From: Fidelibacterota bacterium
GTDB lineage: Bacteria > Fidelibacterota > UBA2242 > B5-G15
DNA length: 10,474 bases
Assembly: GCA_003645825.1 (NCBI GenBank)
Contig: QNCQ01000043.1
Span: 1 to 10,474 of the forward strand
Reading direction: 5' to 3'
The translations under genes and the position numbers were made by a program. Below, piece by piece: positions 1-6,785 of this stretch. Below the pieces are notes generated by a model. That model was not told where the DNA came from. It did not search any database and saw nothing but the letters and a program-made list of their open reading frames with translations. How positions within the stretch are numbered: the stretch's first letter is position 1; the number at the start of each line of letters is the position of its first letter.

Positions 1-473
1 AACATATATTTAAGCATTTTGGTAGTTTGTCTTCAGTTTATGAGCATAATAGTTTGGTATTTCTTCTTCTATTTACGGAGCCATTAGTTCGCGGATATAA
101 GGATGAATCATTTGACCCTTTATATGAACTCGAAGCTAATCTTAGGAAAGTAGCAGGTAAGTCTGTGATTGTCTGTCACCATGCCCCATGTGTTGATGAT
201 TTTTACAGTAACAGGATGCACCCCGGCTGGAAAGAAGATATTAGAAAGAAATGGATCGAATTGCTCAATGAGTATAAAGTTAAGGCAGTCCTTGCGGGAC
301 ACCTCCATCGCGATGGATATCACTGGCCTGGAGATGTGCCACTCTATGTATGCTCGCCGGTTAGTGCTCATTGGGGCAGACAACCTGCATTTAGAATTTA
401 TGAGTACAAAAAAATGGCAAACTCAGCTACAGGACACAATATATTCAATGAGACTTATTACATCATAACGTAG
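1..473 (+). CDS. Calcineurin-like metallophosphoesterase, C-terminal fragment (5' end outside window)
   Basis: The reading frame is open from the left edge (first full codon at base 3) to the TAG at 471-473, so this is the 3' part of a longer gene. An internal TTG at 27 is not a convincing start. Two late motifs of the calcineurin-like phosphoesterase fold are visible: a His-His-Ala-Pro motif (His codons at 177-182) and GHLHRD (codons 297-314), which supply metal ligands and sit on the C-terminal half of the two-metal site. The usual DxH, GD and GNHD motifs must lie upstream. The fragment ends without a T9SS sorting domain, unlike its downstream neighbour. Only 26 bases separate it from that gene, so co-transcription is plausible. 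The substrate cannot be inferred; the family includes phosphodiesterases, nucleases and phosphatases. The fold is fairly certain, the exact function is not. Confidence 0.8.
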   Translation, partial: HIFKHFGSLSSVYEHNSLVFLLLFTEPLVRGYKDESFDPLYELEANLRKVAGKSVIVCHHAPCVDDFYSNRMHPGWKEDIRKKWIELLNEYKVKAVLAGHLHRDGYHWPGDVPLYVCSPVSAHWGRQPAFRIYEYKKMANSATGHNIFNETYYIIT

Positions 474-499
474 CTGGTTTTAGGATTAGGAGGACCGAT

Positions 500-3400
500 A
501 TGAAAATTCGATTATTTTTTCTGGCTGTTGTACTTTTCGCGTTGCAACTCACTGCCCAGACGTTTACAGATATTTATACAGTGCGACAGGATTCCAGTTT
601 AATCGGGAAGAGAGTTGTGGTTGTTGGCATTGTGACGGTTCCCACTGGTGTATTTGATCCACGCGAAACTATCATTGCTGATCCGGAAGGATCTGCCTGG
701 AGTGGCATTATTGTCTGGGATGAAGATGCCCAGTTTTGTGTCCAGGCTGGAAATAAAGTCAGAGTTATCGGGAAGGTTGCCGAACGAGAAGGAATGACGG
801 AAATCCAACTGGAAAGCGCTACTTTGATTAAAGGAAGTTATGAGTTGCCGGAGCGTGTGCAGCTCGAAACGGGTGATATTGCATCTGGTTCTCCTGTGGT
901 TGAGTCTTTTGAAAGCGTTATCGTCCAGGTTAACAATGTACGCATAATTGATCGTAATTTTGCTCAGGGAGTTTGGGTTATCGATGATGGCAGTGGATCC
1001 TGCCGGGTGTCTAGTGCATCGAATTATCTGTTTTATAATGTTCCGGAGAATGGAACGCTATTGAAGTCAATTAGCGGTGTGGTGCGCTATCGCTCTGGTG
1101 AATATCTTTTGGAGCCGCGTTATCGATCAGATATCCGCGATCAGGAGGAAATTTTAGCTTGTAATATATATGCGGTTCAGCAGGATATTTCATTGATTGG
1201 AAAGATTGTCACGATCAATGGAGTTGTATCTGCTGCTACTGGTATTTTTGATTCGCGAAAGACATACATTGCTGATCCTCATGGCGGCCCTTGGAGCGGA
1301 GTGCTGGTCTGGGATAGCAGTGCAACATTCAGGGCCAATACGGGAGATGAACTAAAGGTTACAGGAAAAGTTTTTGAGGTTGATGGTATGACAACAGTCA
1401 TGCTGGAAAGCGCTGAAATTCTGGGAGAAAATCAAGCCCATGTTCCAGTTGAGAGAGTTACAACTGGCGATATTTCTGCCAACTCTCCAAGGGCGGAGAT
1501 CTACGAGGGCGTACTAGTCCAAATAACAGGTGCATTTGTTTCGGATCCCGGTGAGGCGAACGGTGAATGGCTGGTGGACGACGGTAGCGGTAACTGCCGT
1601 ATAGGCAGAGATGCGGATAGTCTATATTACGAGGTTCCTCCTGCCGGAACGCCAATTGATTCGATTACTGGCATTGTGAACTACTCAGAAGGAGATTATA
1701 AACTTGAGCCTCGGTCAGCAGCGGACATTCATTGGGGCAACGCCGTACCTATTGGTGATACGTTAACCATCATTCAACGTCCGATCCAGAACATCCCAGC
1801 TATCGTCGTTCCGGGCGATTCGATGCAAATTCAATGTGAGGCCCCACAAAATACTACAGGTTGGAAAGTAGAACTAATTCGTCCATACCAATCGATAGCA
1901 CTTAAAATCAAAAGCGCTGAGTATGATCTTGTTGGGGGCTGGTGGACAATATTGGTCGAGATACCTGATGTTTCAGTCACTGGTTTATATGATTTGAAAG
2001 TGTCGGCAAATGGTTTGCCGGAGGACATATCAAAGCATGCGGTTTCGGTCATTAGGGAGTATAAGGATGAATACTATTTCATCCACGTCACCGATCCCCA
2101 CCTACCTACCCGTTACTTTTTAAGAGATGGAATTCCCGATTCAGATTCAAGCAGTATAATTGACTTTCGCGAGGTTATCAAGGATATTAATATTATTAAT
2201 CCGGAGTTCGTCTTGTTGACTGGAGATTTGGTAAATGAAGGTGAACTGGAAGAATATTTGAATATGCGCTATTTCACAAAAGCGCAACGTTTACTTACAG
2301 AGTTTGAAGTACCTTTCTATTTAACATCGGGTAATCATGATCTTGGAGGATGGAGCACAACCCCGCCACCAGATGGAACAGCTCGTCGGACGTGGTGGAA
2401 ATTTTTTGGGTGGAAACGTTTGAATAATCCGCCACCATCGGACTCTCTATATACACAAAATTACAGCTTCGATTATGGTCCAGTCCATTTCATTGGTTTA
2501 GAAGCTTATCTGAATTATGATGGGTGGCGTTACGAAATCTACGGCTCGTCTAGTTTCACTGAGAGGCAGATTCAATGGCTGAAGGACGACTTAAAAGCAG
2601 CCTCCAAAAGTAAATCGCAGGTAGTATTTTATCACTATGATTTCAACGGACAATTGGACCTCGATGAGCTGGGAGTCGAGATGGCGCTTTGGGGACATAC
2701 TCATCAGGATTCCGGTGATCTGGAGGGGGGACCACCTTATAATATTAGCACGGCTGCTGTTTGTGATGGGAAAAGAGCTTTTCGCTTGATTCGTGTTTCA
2801 AATGGTGACCTTAGACCATCCCCGACAATTTCAGCTGGTTGGAACGGAGAGAATCTTACCGTCGAGTATCAACCGGCAAATGACGGTACTCACGATTCCG
2901 TGATGGCAATAATAAGAAACGCAAATAATGAACGATTTGAACATGCTATGCTACGCTTCAATATGCCAAAAAGCAATAACATCATCACTGTCAGCGGGGG
3001 TGAATTGGTCCAGGTTGACAGCACGGGTCCCACATCTATATGTTATGTCCATGTAGATATTCCACCTAAGTCAGAACTCTCAGTGACGGTAGGGCTTTTC
3101 TCCAAACCCTATGTTAAGGAATGTTCTGTAAATAAAACCTATTTGCGCCCGGGTTTCGATACCCTGCGTGTCCTATCGGAAGTCGTAAATCCATACAGTG
3201 AAAATATTCAGGTAGAAGCACTAATCCTGGGTGCGGAGCAGAATTTCTGCGATACGCTGCAAATGTTTGATGATGGGGAACATGCAGATAAAAAGGCTGG
3301 TGATAACATCTATGGTGCCTGGTGGCCTGTACCGAAAGGAGAACGATATTATCAGATAACAATGCGAATTCTCACTTTGGATTCTGAACCATTGAGTGAG

Positions 3401-4048
3401 AGTAAAAATGCTGCGCAGTTTTGTACGGTTGGTCCTGTCATCTACGAAAATATGACTATTGCACAGAAGAGAGGCAGTCTCTATCGGATGCGATTAAAAT
3501 TGCGGAATTCAGGTTCAGACGCTTCAGCACTCAACGTAAAGGCTGAAATTATAGTTCATGACCCCAGCATTAAGATTGAGGACAATTATCGCTACTTTGG
3601 GGATATTGCAGCCGGAGGAACAGCTCGGTGTTATTCGTTTTACACTTTTATTATTCCGGAGCCACCTGATAGCGTGATCGAGCTGGATCTGAAAATTTTT
3701 AGTAATGATATTTTGTATTGGCAGGACAGTTTTGAATTTAATTTTTCGGAAACTGGCTTATTCGAATTGAATCGAGGAATCCCCGCCGGATTTACTCTAA
3801 AACAAAACTATCCGAATCCCTTTAACTCACGGACAACGATCGAGTATGGTCTAGCCCGACAATCGGATGTTCAGCTCACTGTCTATGATTTGAAGGGAAC
3901 AATCGTTACCCAATGGTTATTCGAGCAGCAGAACGCCGGTTACCATATTATTGAGTGGAATGCATCTGATTTAAGTTCTGGTATTTATTTTTATCAGTTA
4001 AAGGCAGGGAAATTTGAACAGGTGAAGAAATGCCTGTTGATTAAGTAG
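500..4048 (+). CDS. Secreted multi-domain metallophosphoesterase with tandem OB-fold units and T9SS sorting domain
   Basis: The 1182-residue product is probably exported and carried to the cell surface or medium by the type IX secretion system. The ATG at 500 has a perfect AGGAGG at 488-493 with a 6-base spacer. Residues 1-20 form a Sec signal peptide (MKIRL, then a hydrophobic run ending LTAQ). Residues 26-212 and 224-410 are two collinear copies of an OB-fold-like unit. The phosphoesterase domain, about 524-770, carries D532-x-H534, G575-D576, GNHD at 611-614, H712 and GHTH at 732-735, so all expected two-metal ligands are present. Residues about 874-975 resemble a beta-sandwich domain with a DDGEHAD...AGDNIYG signature found in secreted proteins of these lineages. 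Residues about 1096-1182 are a typical type A sorting domain (NYPNPFN, VYDLKG, SGIYFYQLKAGKF). OB-folds beside a phosphoesterase suggest nucleic acid or another phosphodiester as substrate, but that is inference. Confidence 0.9.
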   Translation: MKIRLFFLAVVLFALQLTAQTFTDIYTVRQDSSLIGKRVVVVGIVTVPTGVFDPRETIIADPEGSAWSGIIVWDEDAQFCVQAGNKVRVIGKVAEREGMTEIQLESATLIKGSYELPERVQLETGDIASGSPVVESFESVIVQVNNVRIIDRNFAQGVWVIDDGSGSCRVSSASNYLFYNVPENGTLLKSISGVVRYRSGEYLLEPRYRSDIRDQEEILACNIYAVQQDISLIGKIVTINGVVSAATGIFDSRKTYIADPHGGPWSGVLVWDSSATFRANTGDELKVTGKVFEVDGMTTVMLESAEILGENQAHVPVERVTTGDISANSPRAEIYEGVLVQITGAFVSDPGEANGEWLVDDGSGNCRIGRDADSLYYEVPPAGTPIDSITGIVNYSEGDYKLEPRSAADIHWGNAVPIGDTLTIIQRPIQNIPAIVVPGDSMQIQCEAPQNTTGWKVELIRPYQSIALKIKSAEYDLVGGWWTILVEIPDVSVTGLYDLKVSANGLPEDISKHAVSVIREYKDEYYFIHVTDPHLPTRYFLRDGIPDSDSSSIIDFREVIKDINIINPEFVLLTGDLVNEGELEEYLNMRYFTKAQRLLTEFEVPFYLTSGNHDLGGWSTTPPPDGTARRTWWKFFGWKRLNNPPPSDSLYTQNYSFDYGPVHFIGLEAYLNYDGWRYEIYGSSSFTERQIQWLKDDLKAASKSKSQVVFYHYDFNGQLDLDELGVEMALWGHTHQDSGDLEGGPPYNISTAAVCDGKRAFRLIRVSNGDLRPSPTISAGWNGENLTVEYQPANDGTHDSVMAIIRNANNERFEHAMLRFNMPKSNNIITVSGGELVQVDSTGPTSICYVHVDIPPKSELSVTVGLFSKPYVKECSVNKTYLRPGFDTLRVLSEVVNPYSENIQVEALILGAEQNFCDTLQMFDDGEHADKKAGDNIYGAWWPVPKGERYYQITMRILTLDSEPLSESKNAAQFCTVGPVIYENMTIAQKRGSLYRMRLKLRNSGSDASALNVKAEIIVHDPSIKIEDNYRYFGDIAAGGTARCYSFYTFIIPEPPDSVIELDLKIFSNDILYWQDSFEFNFSETGLFELNRGIPAGFTLKQNYPNPFNSRTTIEYGLARQSDVQLTVYDLKGTIVTQWLFEQQNAGYHIIEWNASDLSSGIYFYQLKAGKFEQVKKCLLIK
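575..1729 (+). repeat. Intragenic duplication: two 198-residue-period OB-fold-like units
   Basis: Residues 26-212 (bases 575-1135) and 224-410 (bases 1169-1729) of the secreted phosphoesterase align without gaps at an offset of exactly 198 residues. Shared landmarks are QDxSLIGK, the (I)ADPxG...WSG(I/V)xVWD stretch, GKVxExxGMT, LESAxI, TGDI, VDDGSGxCR (IDDGSGSCR in copy 1) and LEPR. Each unit looks like two small beta-barrel halves, the first ending near LESA and the second ending near LEPR. The copies have diverged at the DNA level, so this is an old protein-level duplication rather than a recent DNA repeat. Confidence 0.85.
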
Positions 4049-4195
4049 TCTCTATGATTATAGTGAGCATTGTTTCTCGTTGGAGGCATTCCTTTATCAC
4101 TATTTTGAATTTAGTGTGGGGTTTTGTCTGGTGGGGGCTTTGGTGGCAAGATTTTACTTGACATTTTGCAAATATGTATTTAATTTAATTTTGTA
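4049..4195. other. Intergenic region with G-rich patch and weak inverted repeat
   Basis: These 147 bases separate the secreted phosphoesterase from the oxygen-defence operon. ATAGTGA (4060-4066) and TCACTAT (4097-4103) are perfect inverted arms with a 30-base loop, followed by only a short T stretch, so any terminator here is weak. Bases 4118-4146 of the + strand are rich in G runs (GGGG, GG, GGGGG, GG, GG). The promoter elements follow from 4158. No small open frame with a ribosome binding site was seen. Confidence 0.5.
4158..4189 (+). promoter_or_regulatory. Sigma70-like promoter of the oxygen-defence operon
   Basis: A perfect TTGACA -35 box lies at 4158-4163. The -10 element is less clear. 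TTTAAT at 4179-4184 matches TATAAT at 5 of 6 positions with a short 15-base spacer. TAATTT at 4181-4186 has the ideal 17-base spacer but a poorer match. TTTAAT at 4184-4189 has a long 20-base spacer. Any of these would start transcription at about 4190-4197, at or very near the ATG at 4196, implying a leaderless or nearly leaderless mRNA. Confidence 0.5.
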
Positions 4196-4205
4196 ATGAT
4201 TACAA
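4191..4205. promoter_or_regulatory. PerR/Fur-type operator, perfect 7-1-7 palindrome over the perR-like start codon
   Basis: TTGTAATGATTACAA is a perfect 15-bp inverted repeat of two 7-base arms around one central base. It has the layout of the Bacillus PerR box (TTATAATnATTATAA) and differs from it only at the symmetric positions 3 and 13. It lies just downstream of the promoter and covers the ATG at 4196-4198, directly in front of a Fur-family gene. Bound repressor would block the transcription start, so autoregulation of the operon is the natural reading. The binding protein is inferred, not shown. Confidence 0.65.
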
Positions 4206-4666
4206 TTGAGCATATAAAGAAAAAGCTAATAGAGAAAGGAATCAAGCCTACATATCCACGCGTGAGGATATATCAGGTTCTTAGTGATAATGGTGGGCAT
4301 CTTACCGCAGATTTCATATTTAAAGAGATTAGAAAAGATATTCCTACTGCAAGCAGAACTACAGTTTATAATACACTTTCGAGCTTTGTAGAGGTCGGGC
4401 TTGTGGATGAAATACTCATTACGGGGACAGAAGCAAGATATGAAATTAAGAGGCGAAACCACCATCATTTTTTGTGTAAAAAGTGTGGAGGAATCTTTGA
4501 TATTGATATAAAGTGTCCTCTTGCTCAAGGTGAGTATTCCAGGGTCAGAGGGCACCTGATACAGGAGATACATGGTTATTTCAAGGGCATATGCAAGGAT
4601 TGTTTAAAAAAAGCAGAATTGGAGAGGGAAGAACATGAAAAAGATGACCGAGAAGTTTCTGAGTGA
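4196..4666 (+). CDS. perR: Fur-family transcriptional regulator, PerR-like
   Basis: This 156-residue metal-dependent repressor has an N-terminal winged helix (recognition helix about 51-61, TASRTTVYNTL) and a C-terminal dimerisation domain. Two CxxC pairs, C94/C97 and C133/C136, form the structural zinc site typical of PerR. The regulatory metal ligands of Bacillus PerR (H37, D85, H91, H93, D104) map with identical spacing to H35, E83, H89, H91 and D102, so one Asp is replaced by Glu, as in Fur. The assignment as peroxide sensor rests on the downstream rubrerythrin and flavodiiron genes and on the PerR-like operator; an iron-sensing Fur remains possible. ATG 4196 is the only canonical start, because an in-frame stop lies at 4181. 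It has no Shine-Dalgarno sequence, unlike the other genes of the operon. The tail after residue 138 is charged and overlaps the start of rubrerythrin by 32 bases. Confidence 0.88.
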   Translation: MITIEHIKKKLIEKGIKPTYPRVRIYQVLSDNGGHLTADFIFKEIRKDIPTASRTTVYNTLSSFVEVGLVDEILITGTEARYEIKRRNHHHFLCKKCGGIFDIDIKCPLAQGEYSRVRGHLIQEIHGYFKGICKDCLKKAELEREEHEKDDREVSE

Positions 4667-5141
4667 TGCTTTTGCTGGTGAATCGATGGCTCACATGAAA
4701 TATATGATCTTCAGTGAGATTGCGGAGAGAAAGGGGTTTAGGAATTTGGCAAGGTTGTTTAAAGCGATCGCTTATGCTGAGCAGGTACACGCGACAAACC
4801 ATGCAAGGAACCTGGGAATTGTTAAAGATGATATTGTTCTCGATATTCAATCCTGTATCGAAGGTGAGAATTATGAGGTGACCGAGATGTACCCTGTCTT
4901 TAAGAATTCAGCTGTCTTGCAGGAAGAGAAAAAGGCTGAAACCTCTTTTCGCTATGCTCTTGAGGCGGAAAAGATTCATGAGGAGCTATATCGTAAAGTT
5001 AAATCTAAGGTTGAGAAGGGTTCAGATATAGAACTTGAAGAGGTTTATATTTGTCCAGTTTGTGGTTATACCCATGTGGGAGAACCGCCAGAGAGGTGTC
5101 CAGTGTGTAATGCCAGTAGCGAGACATTTAAAAAGTTTTAA
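4635..5141 (+). CDS. rbr: Rubrerythrin (non-heme diiron peroxidase)
   Basis: Rubrerythrin reduces H2O2 to water in the cytoplasm of anaerobes, taking electrons from NAD(P)H through rubredoxin-type centres. The 168-residue product has a four-helix ferritin-like domain (about 5-130) with diiron ligands readable as E16, E49-xx-H52, the EMYPVF motif at 84-89, and E112-xx-H115. The C-terminal rubredoxin-like domain has C140-xx-C143 and C155-xx-C158 for the Fe(Cys)4 site. Length and domain order are those of a standard short rubrerythrin. The start at 4635 follows GAGAGGGAAG (4622-4631) and lies inside the end of the regulator gene, so translation is probably coupled. A second ATG at 4644 would remove only three residues. 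The downstream gene begins 16 bases after the stop. Confidence 0.95.
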   Translation: MKKMTEKFLSDAFAGESMAHMKYMIFSEIAERKGFRNLARLFKAIAYAEQVHATNHARNLGIVKDDIVLDIQSCIEGENYEVTEMYPVFKNSAVLQEEKKAETSFRYALEAEKIHEELYRKVKSKVEKGSDIELEEVYICPVCGYTHVGEPPERCPVCNASSETFKKF

Positions 5142-5157
5142 AAAAAAGGAGTATGTT

Positions 5158-5382
5158 ATGAAAGATAAAGTTGAAAAGGTGCTTGAGTCTTTGCGGCCGT
5201 ACTTACAGGCTGATGGTGGAGACGTTGAGCTTGTCGACGTGACAGAGGACGGTGTAGTGAAAGTGCGTCTTACGGGAGCGTGTGGTGGTTGTCCAATGAG
5301 TACTTATACCCTGAGAATGGGTATAGAGAACAGGTTGAAAGAAGAAATTCCTGAAGTGAAAAGGGTTGAACAGGTGTTCTAA
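5158..5382 (+). CDS. NifU C-terminal domain (Nfu-type) Fe-S carrier protein
   Basis: This 74-residue protein consists only of the Nfu domain, which holds and passes on [4Fe-4S] clusters to apo-proteins. The hallmark is the QADGGDVELV stretch at residues 17-26 and the cluster-binding C42-GG-C45-P motif. There is no N-terminal IscU-like or A-type domain, so it is a minimal carrier. The ATG at 5158 is preferred because AAGGAG at 5146-5151 sits six bases upstream; the frame stays open further upstream, but that part lies inside rubrerythrin. In an oxygen-defence operon, repair of peroxide-damaged Fe-S enzymes is a sensible job, though this is inferred from context. Iron supply to the neighbouring iron proteins is a less likely alternative. 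Confidence 0.92.
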   Translation: MKDKVEKVLESLRPYLQADGGDVELVDVTEDGVVKVRLTGACGGCPMSTYTLRMGIENRLKEEIPEVKRVEQVF

Positions 5383-5404
5383 TTTTTAGAGAGGAGAGAT
5401 TAGC

Positions 5405-6586
5405 ATGAGCGATGTTTTTGGTATCAATGAGAAGAAAGATAAAGTAAAGAATCTGATAAGAAAATTGAATGAGGGGGCTCCCTTAGAAGAAGTGAAAAAA
5501 GAATTTGAGAGAGAAATTGGAGAAATAACTCCCGATCAACTATCCAAGGTGGAGGAAGAACTCATTAAGGATGGAGTTCCGGTTGATGAGTTGCATCGCT
5601 TGTGCGACGTTCATATTGCGATAATGAGAGAATCTCTTGAAAAATCCAGACCTAAGGATTTGGATATAAGTCATCCTGTAAGAATTTTAATGGATGAGCA
5701 TGAGAAGTTACTGGGTTTTGCAGCAGAGTTGAAGAAAATGATAGAATCTGGGGAGATGGATAGAGAACGGCTTAATGCTTTGATAGACTTTTTTAAAGAA
5801 TCTGAGACTCACTATTTGCGCGAGGAAAATGTTCTGTTTCCGCTTCTGGAAAAACATGGTATAACTCAACCACCTGCAATTATGTGGACTGAACGTGATA
5901 AAATAAGGAAATTGAAAAAGAATCTATACATGATAGCCGAAAGGAAAGAGTATAAAATTAGCGAAGAACTTAAGATTACGTCCATTCAGCTTTTCGAGTT
6001 ACTTTCCTCTCATTTTTATAAAGAGAATAATATACTGTTTCCAACGGCTTTGAAAGTTATCTCAGAGGACGAATGGAACGTTATTAAAAGGGATTTTAAA
6101 GAGATAGGTTATTGTAGTTTTACTCCGGTTTCTGAAAGCGTGGAAGCTCCTGAAGAAGTTAGTACTGAGAAAGGGATTGTGGATGGATGGGTTGAACTGG
6201 AAACGGGGAGGTTTCGGATAGGAGAGCTTGAGGCTATACTTAACTCCTTGCCTGTGGATATTACCTTTGTTGATGCTTCTGATGAAGTCAGGTATTTCAA
6301 TCAGTCTAAAGAAAGAGTTTTTGCACGGACAAAAGCTGTAATAGGAAGAAAAGTTCAGCAATGCCATCCTCAGAAAAGTATTCATGTGGTAAATAAAATT
6401 ATTGATGATTTTAAAAATAATCGAAGGGAATCCGCTGATTTCTGGATAGATATGAACGGGCGTTTGATTTATATAAGGTACTTTCCTGTGAGAGATAGAG
6501 AGGGGAACTATCTGGGGGTTATTGAGGTAACACAAGATATAACGGAGATTAAAAATCTGAAGGGTGAGAAAAGATTGTTAGATTGA
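5405..6586 (+). CDS. DUF438 / hemerythrin-like (HHE) / PAS domain protein
   Basis: This 393-residue cytoplasmic protein has the known three-part order. An N-terminal DUF438 domain spans about 10-80 (ending LHRLCDVH). A hemerythrin-like four-helix domain spans about 88-222, with H90, H99, H136-xxx-E140 and H203-xxx-E207 as candidate diiron ligands. A C-terminal PAS domain spans about 272-385, with C320-H321-P and a closing GVIEVTQDITEI. No membrane segment, kinase or DNA-binding domain follows. Family members occur widely in anaerobes next to rubredoxin and flavodiiron genes, but I know of no established biochemical role; O2, NO or redox sensing, or iron storage, fits the domains. The motif MWTERDKIR at 160-168 has Arg164 where related proteins, as I recall them, have a ligand histidine (EH). 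The ATG follows GAGGAG at 5391-5396 with an 8-base spacer. Confidence 0.88.
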   Translation: MSDVFGINEKKDKVKNLIRKLNEGAPLEEVKKEFEREIGEITPDQLSKVEEELIKDGVPVDELHRLCDVHIAIMRESLEKSRPKDLDISHPVRILMDEHEKLLGFAAELKKMIESGEMDRERLNALIDFFKESETHYLREENVLFPLLEKHGITQPPAIMWTERDKIRKLKKNLYMIAERKEYKISEELKITSIQLFELLSSHFYKENNILFPTALKVISEDEWNVIKRDFKEIGYCSFTPVSESVEAPEEVSTEKGIVDGWVELETGRFRIGELEAILNSLPVDITFVDASDEVRYFNQSKERVFARTKAVIGRKVQQCHPQKSIHVVNKIIDDFKNNRRESADFWIDMNGRLIYIRYFPVRDREGNYLGVIEVTQDITEIKNLKGEKRLLD

Positions 6587-6596
6587 GAGGTGAAAC

Positions 6597-6761
6597 ATGA
6601 AAAAGTATGAATGTAAAATATGTGGATATGTATATGATCCCGAAATCGGAGATCCCGATAATGATGTAGAGCCAGGGACTTCGTTTGAGGAGTTACCAGA
6701 TGATTGGGTATGCCCTGTTTGCGGGGCAGGGAAAGAAGATTTTGTTGTGAAGGAAGATTAA
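6597..6761 (+). CDS. rub: Rubredoxin
   Basis: This 54-residue electron carrier has one iron held by four cysteines: C6-xx-C9-G-Y near the start and C39-P-x-C42-G near the end. The family signature Y-x-Y-D-P (residues 11-15), the acidic middle, P-G-T-S-F (26-30) and L-P-D-D-W-V-C-P (33-40) are all present, and the length is typical. The start lies ten bases after the previous stop, with AGAGGTG at 6586-6592 as ribosome binding site. It lies directly upstream of the flavodiiron protein gene and probably supplies it with electrons, and perhaps also rubrerythrin; this pairing is known from rubredoxin:oxygen oxidoreductase operons. Confidence 0.97.
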   Translation: MKKYECKICGYVYDPEIGDPDNDVEPGTSFEELPDDWVCPVCGAGKEDFVVKED

Positions 6762-6785
6762 ACGAATTTTCATAGTGAGGGAAAT

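Noticed and set aside
4060..4103. Intrinsic terminator after the secreted phosphoesterase
   Set aside because: The arms ATAGTGA/TCACTAT are perfect but only 7 bases, A+T-rich, with a 30-base loop and just four T's after the stem; kept only as a weak inverted repeat.
4226..4573. Minus-strand open frame of 115 codons opposite the regulator gene
   Set aside because: It lies entirely opposite a gene with clear Fur-family motifs, and its translation shows no domain.
5035..5157. Longer N-terminus for the Nfu-domain protein, starting at 5035 inside rubrerythrin
   Set aside because: The extra 41 residues are the out-of-frame reading of the rubrerythrin rubredoxin domain and show no Nfu homology. 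ATG 5158 has a well-spaced AAGGAG and matches the domain start.
6062..6535. Minus-strand open frame of 157 codons opposite the PAS domain
   Set aside because: Antisense shadow of a well-supported gene; no recognisable motif.
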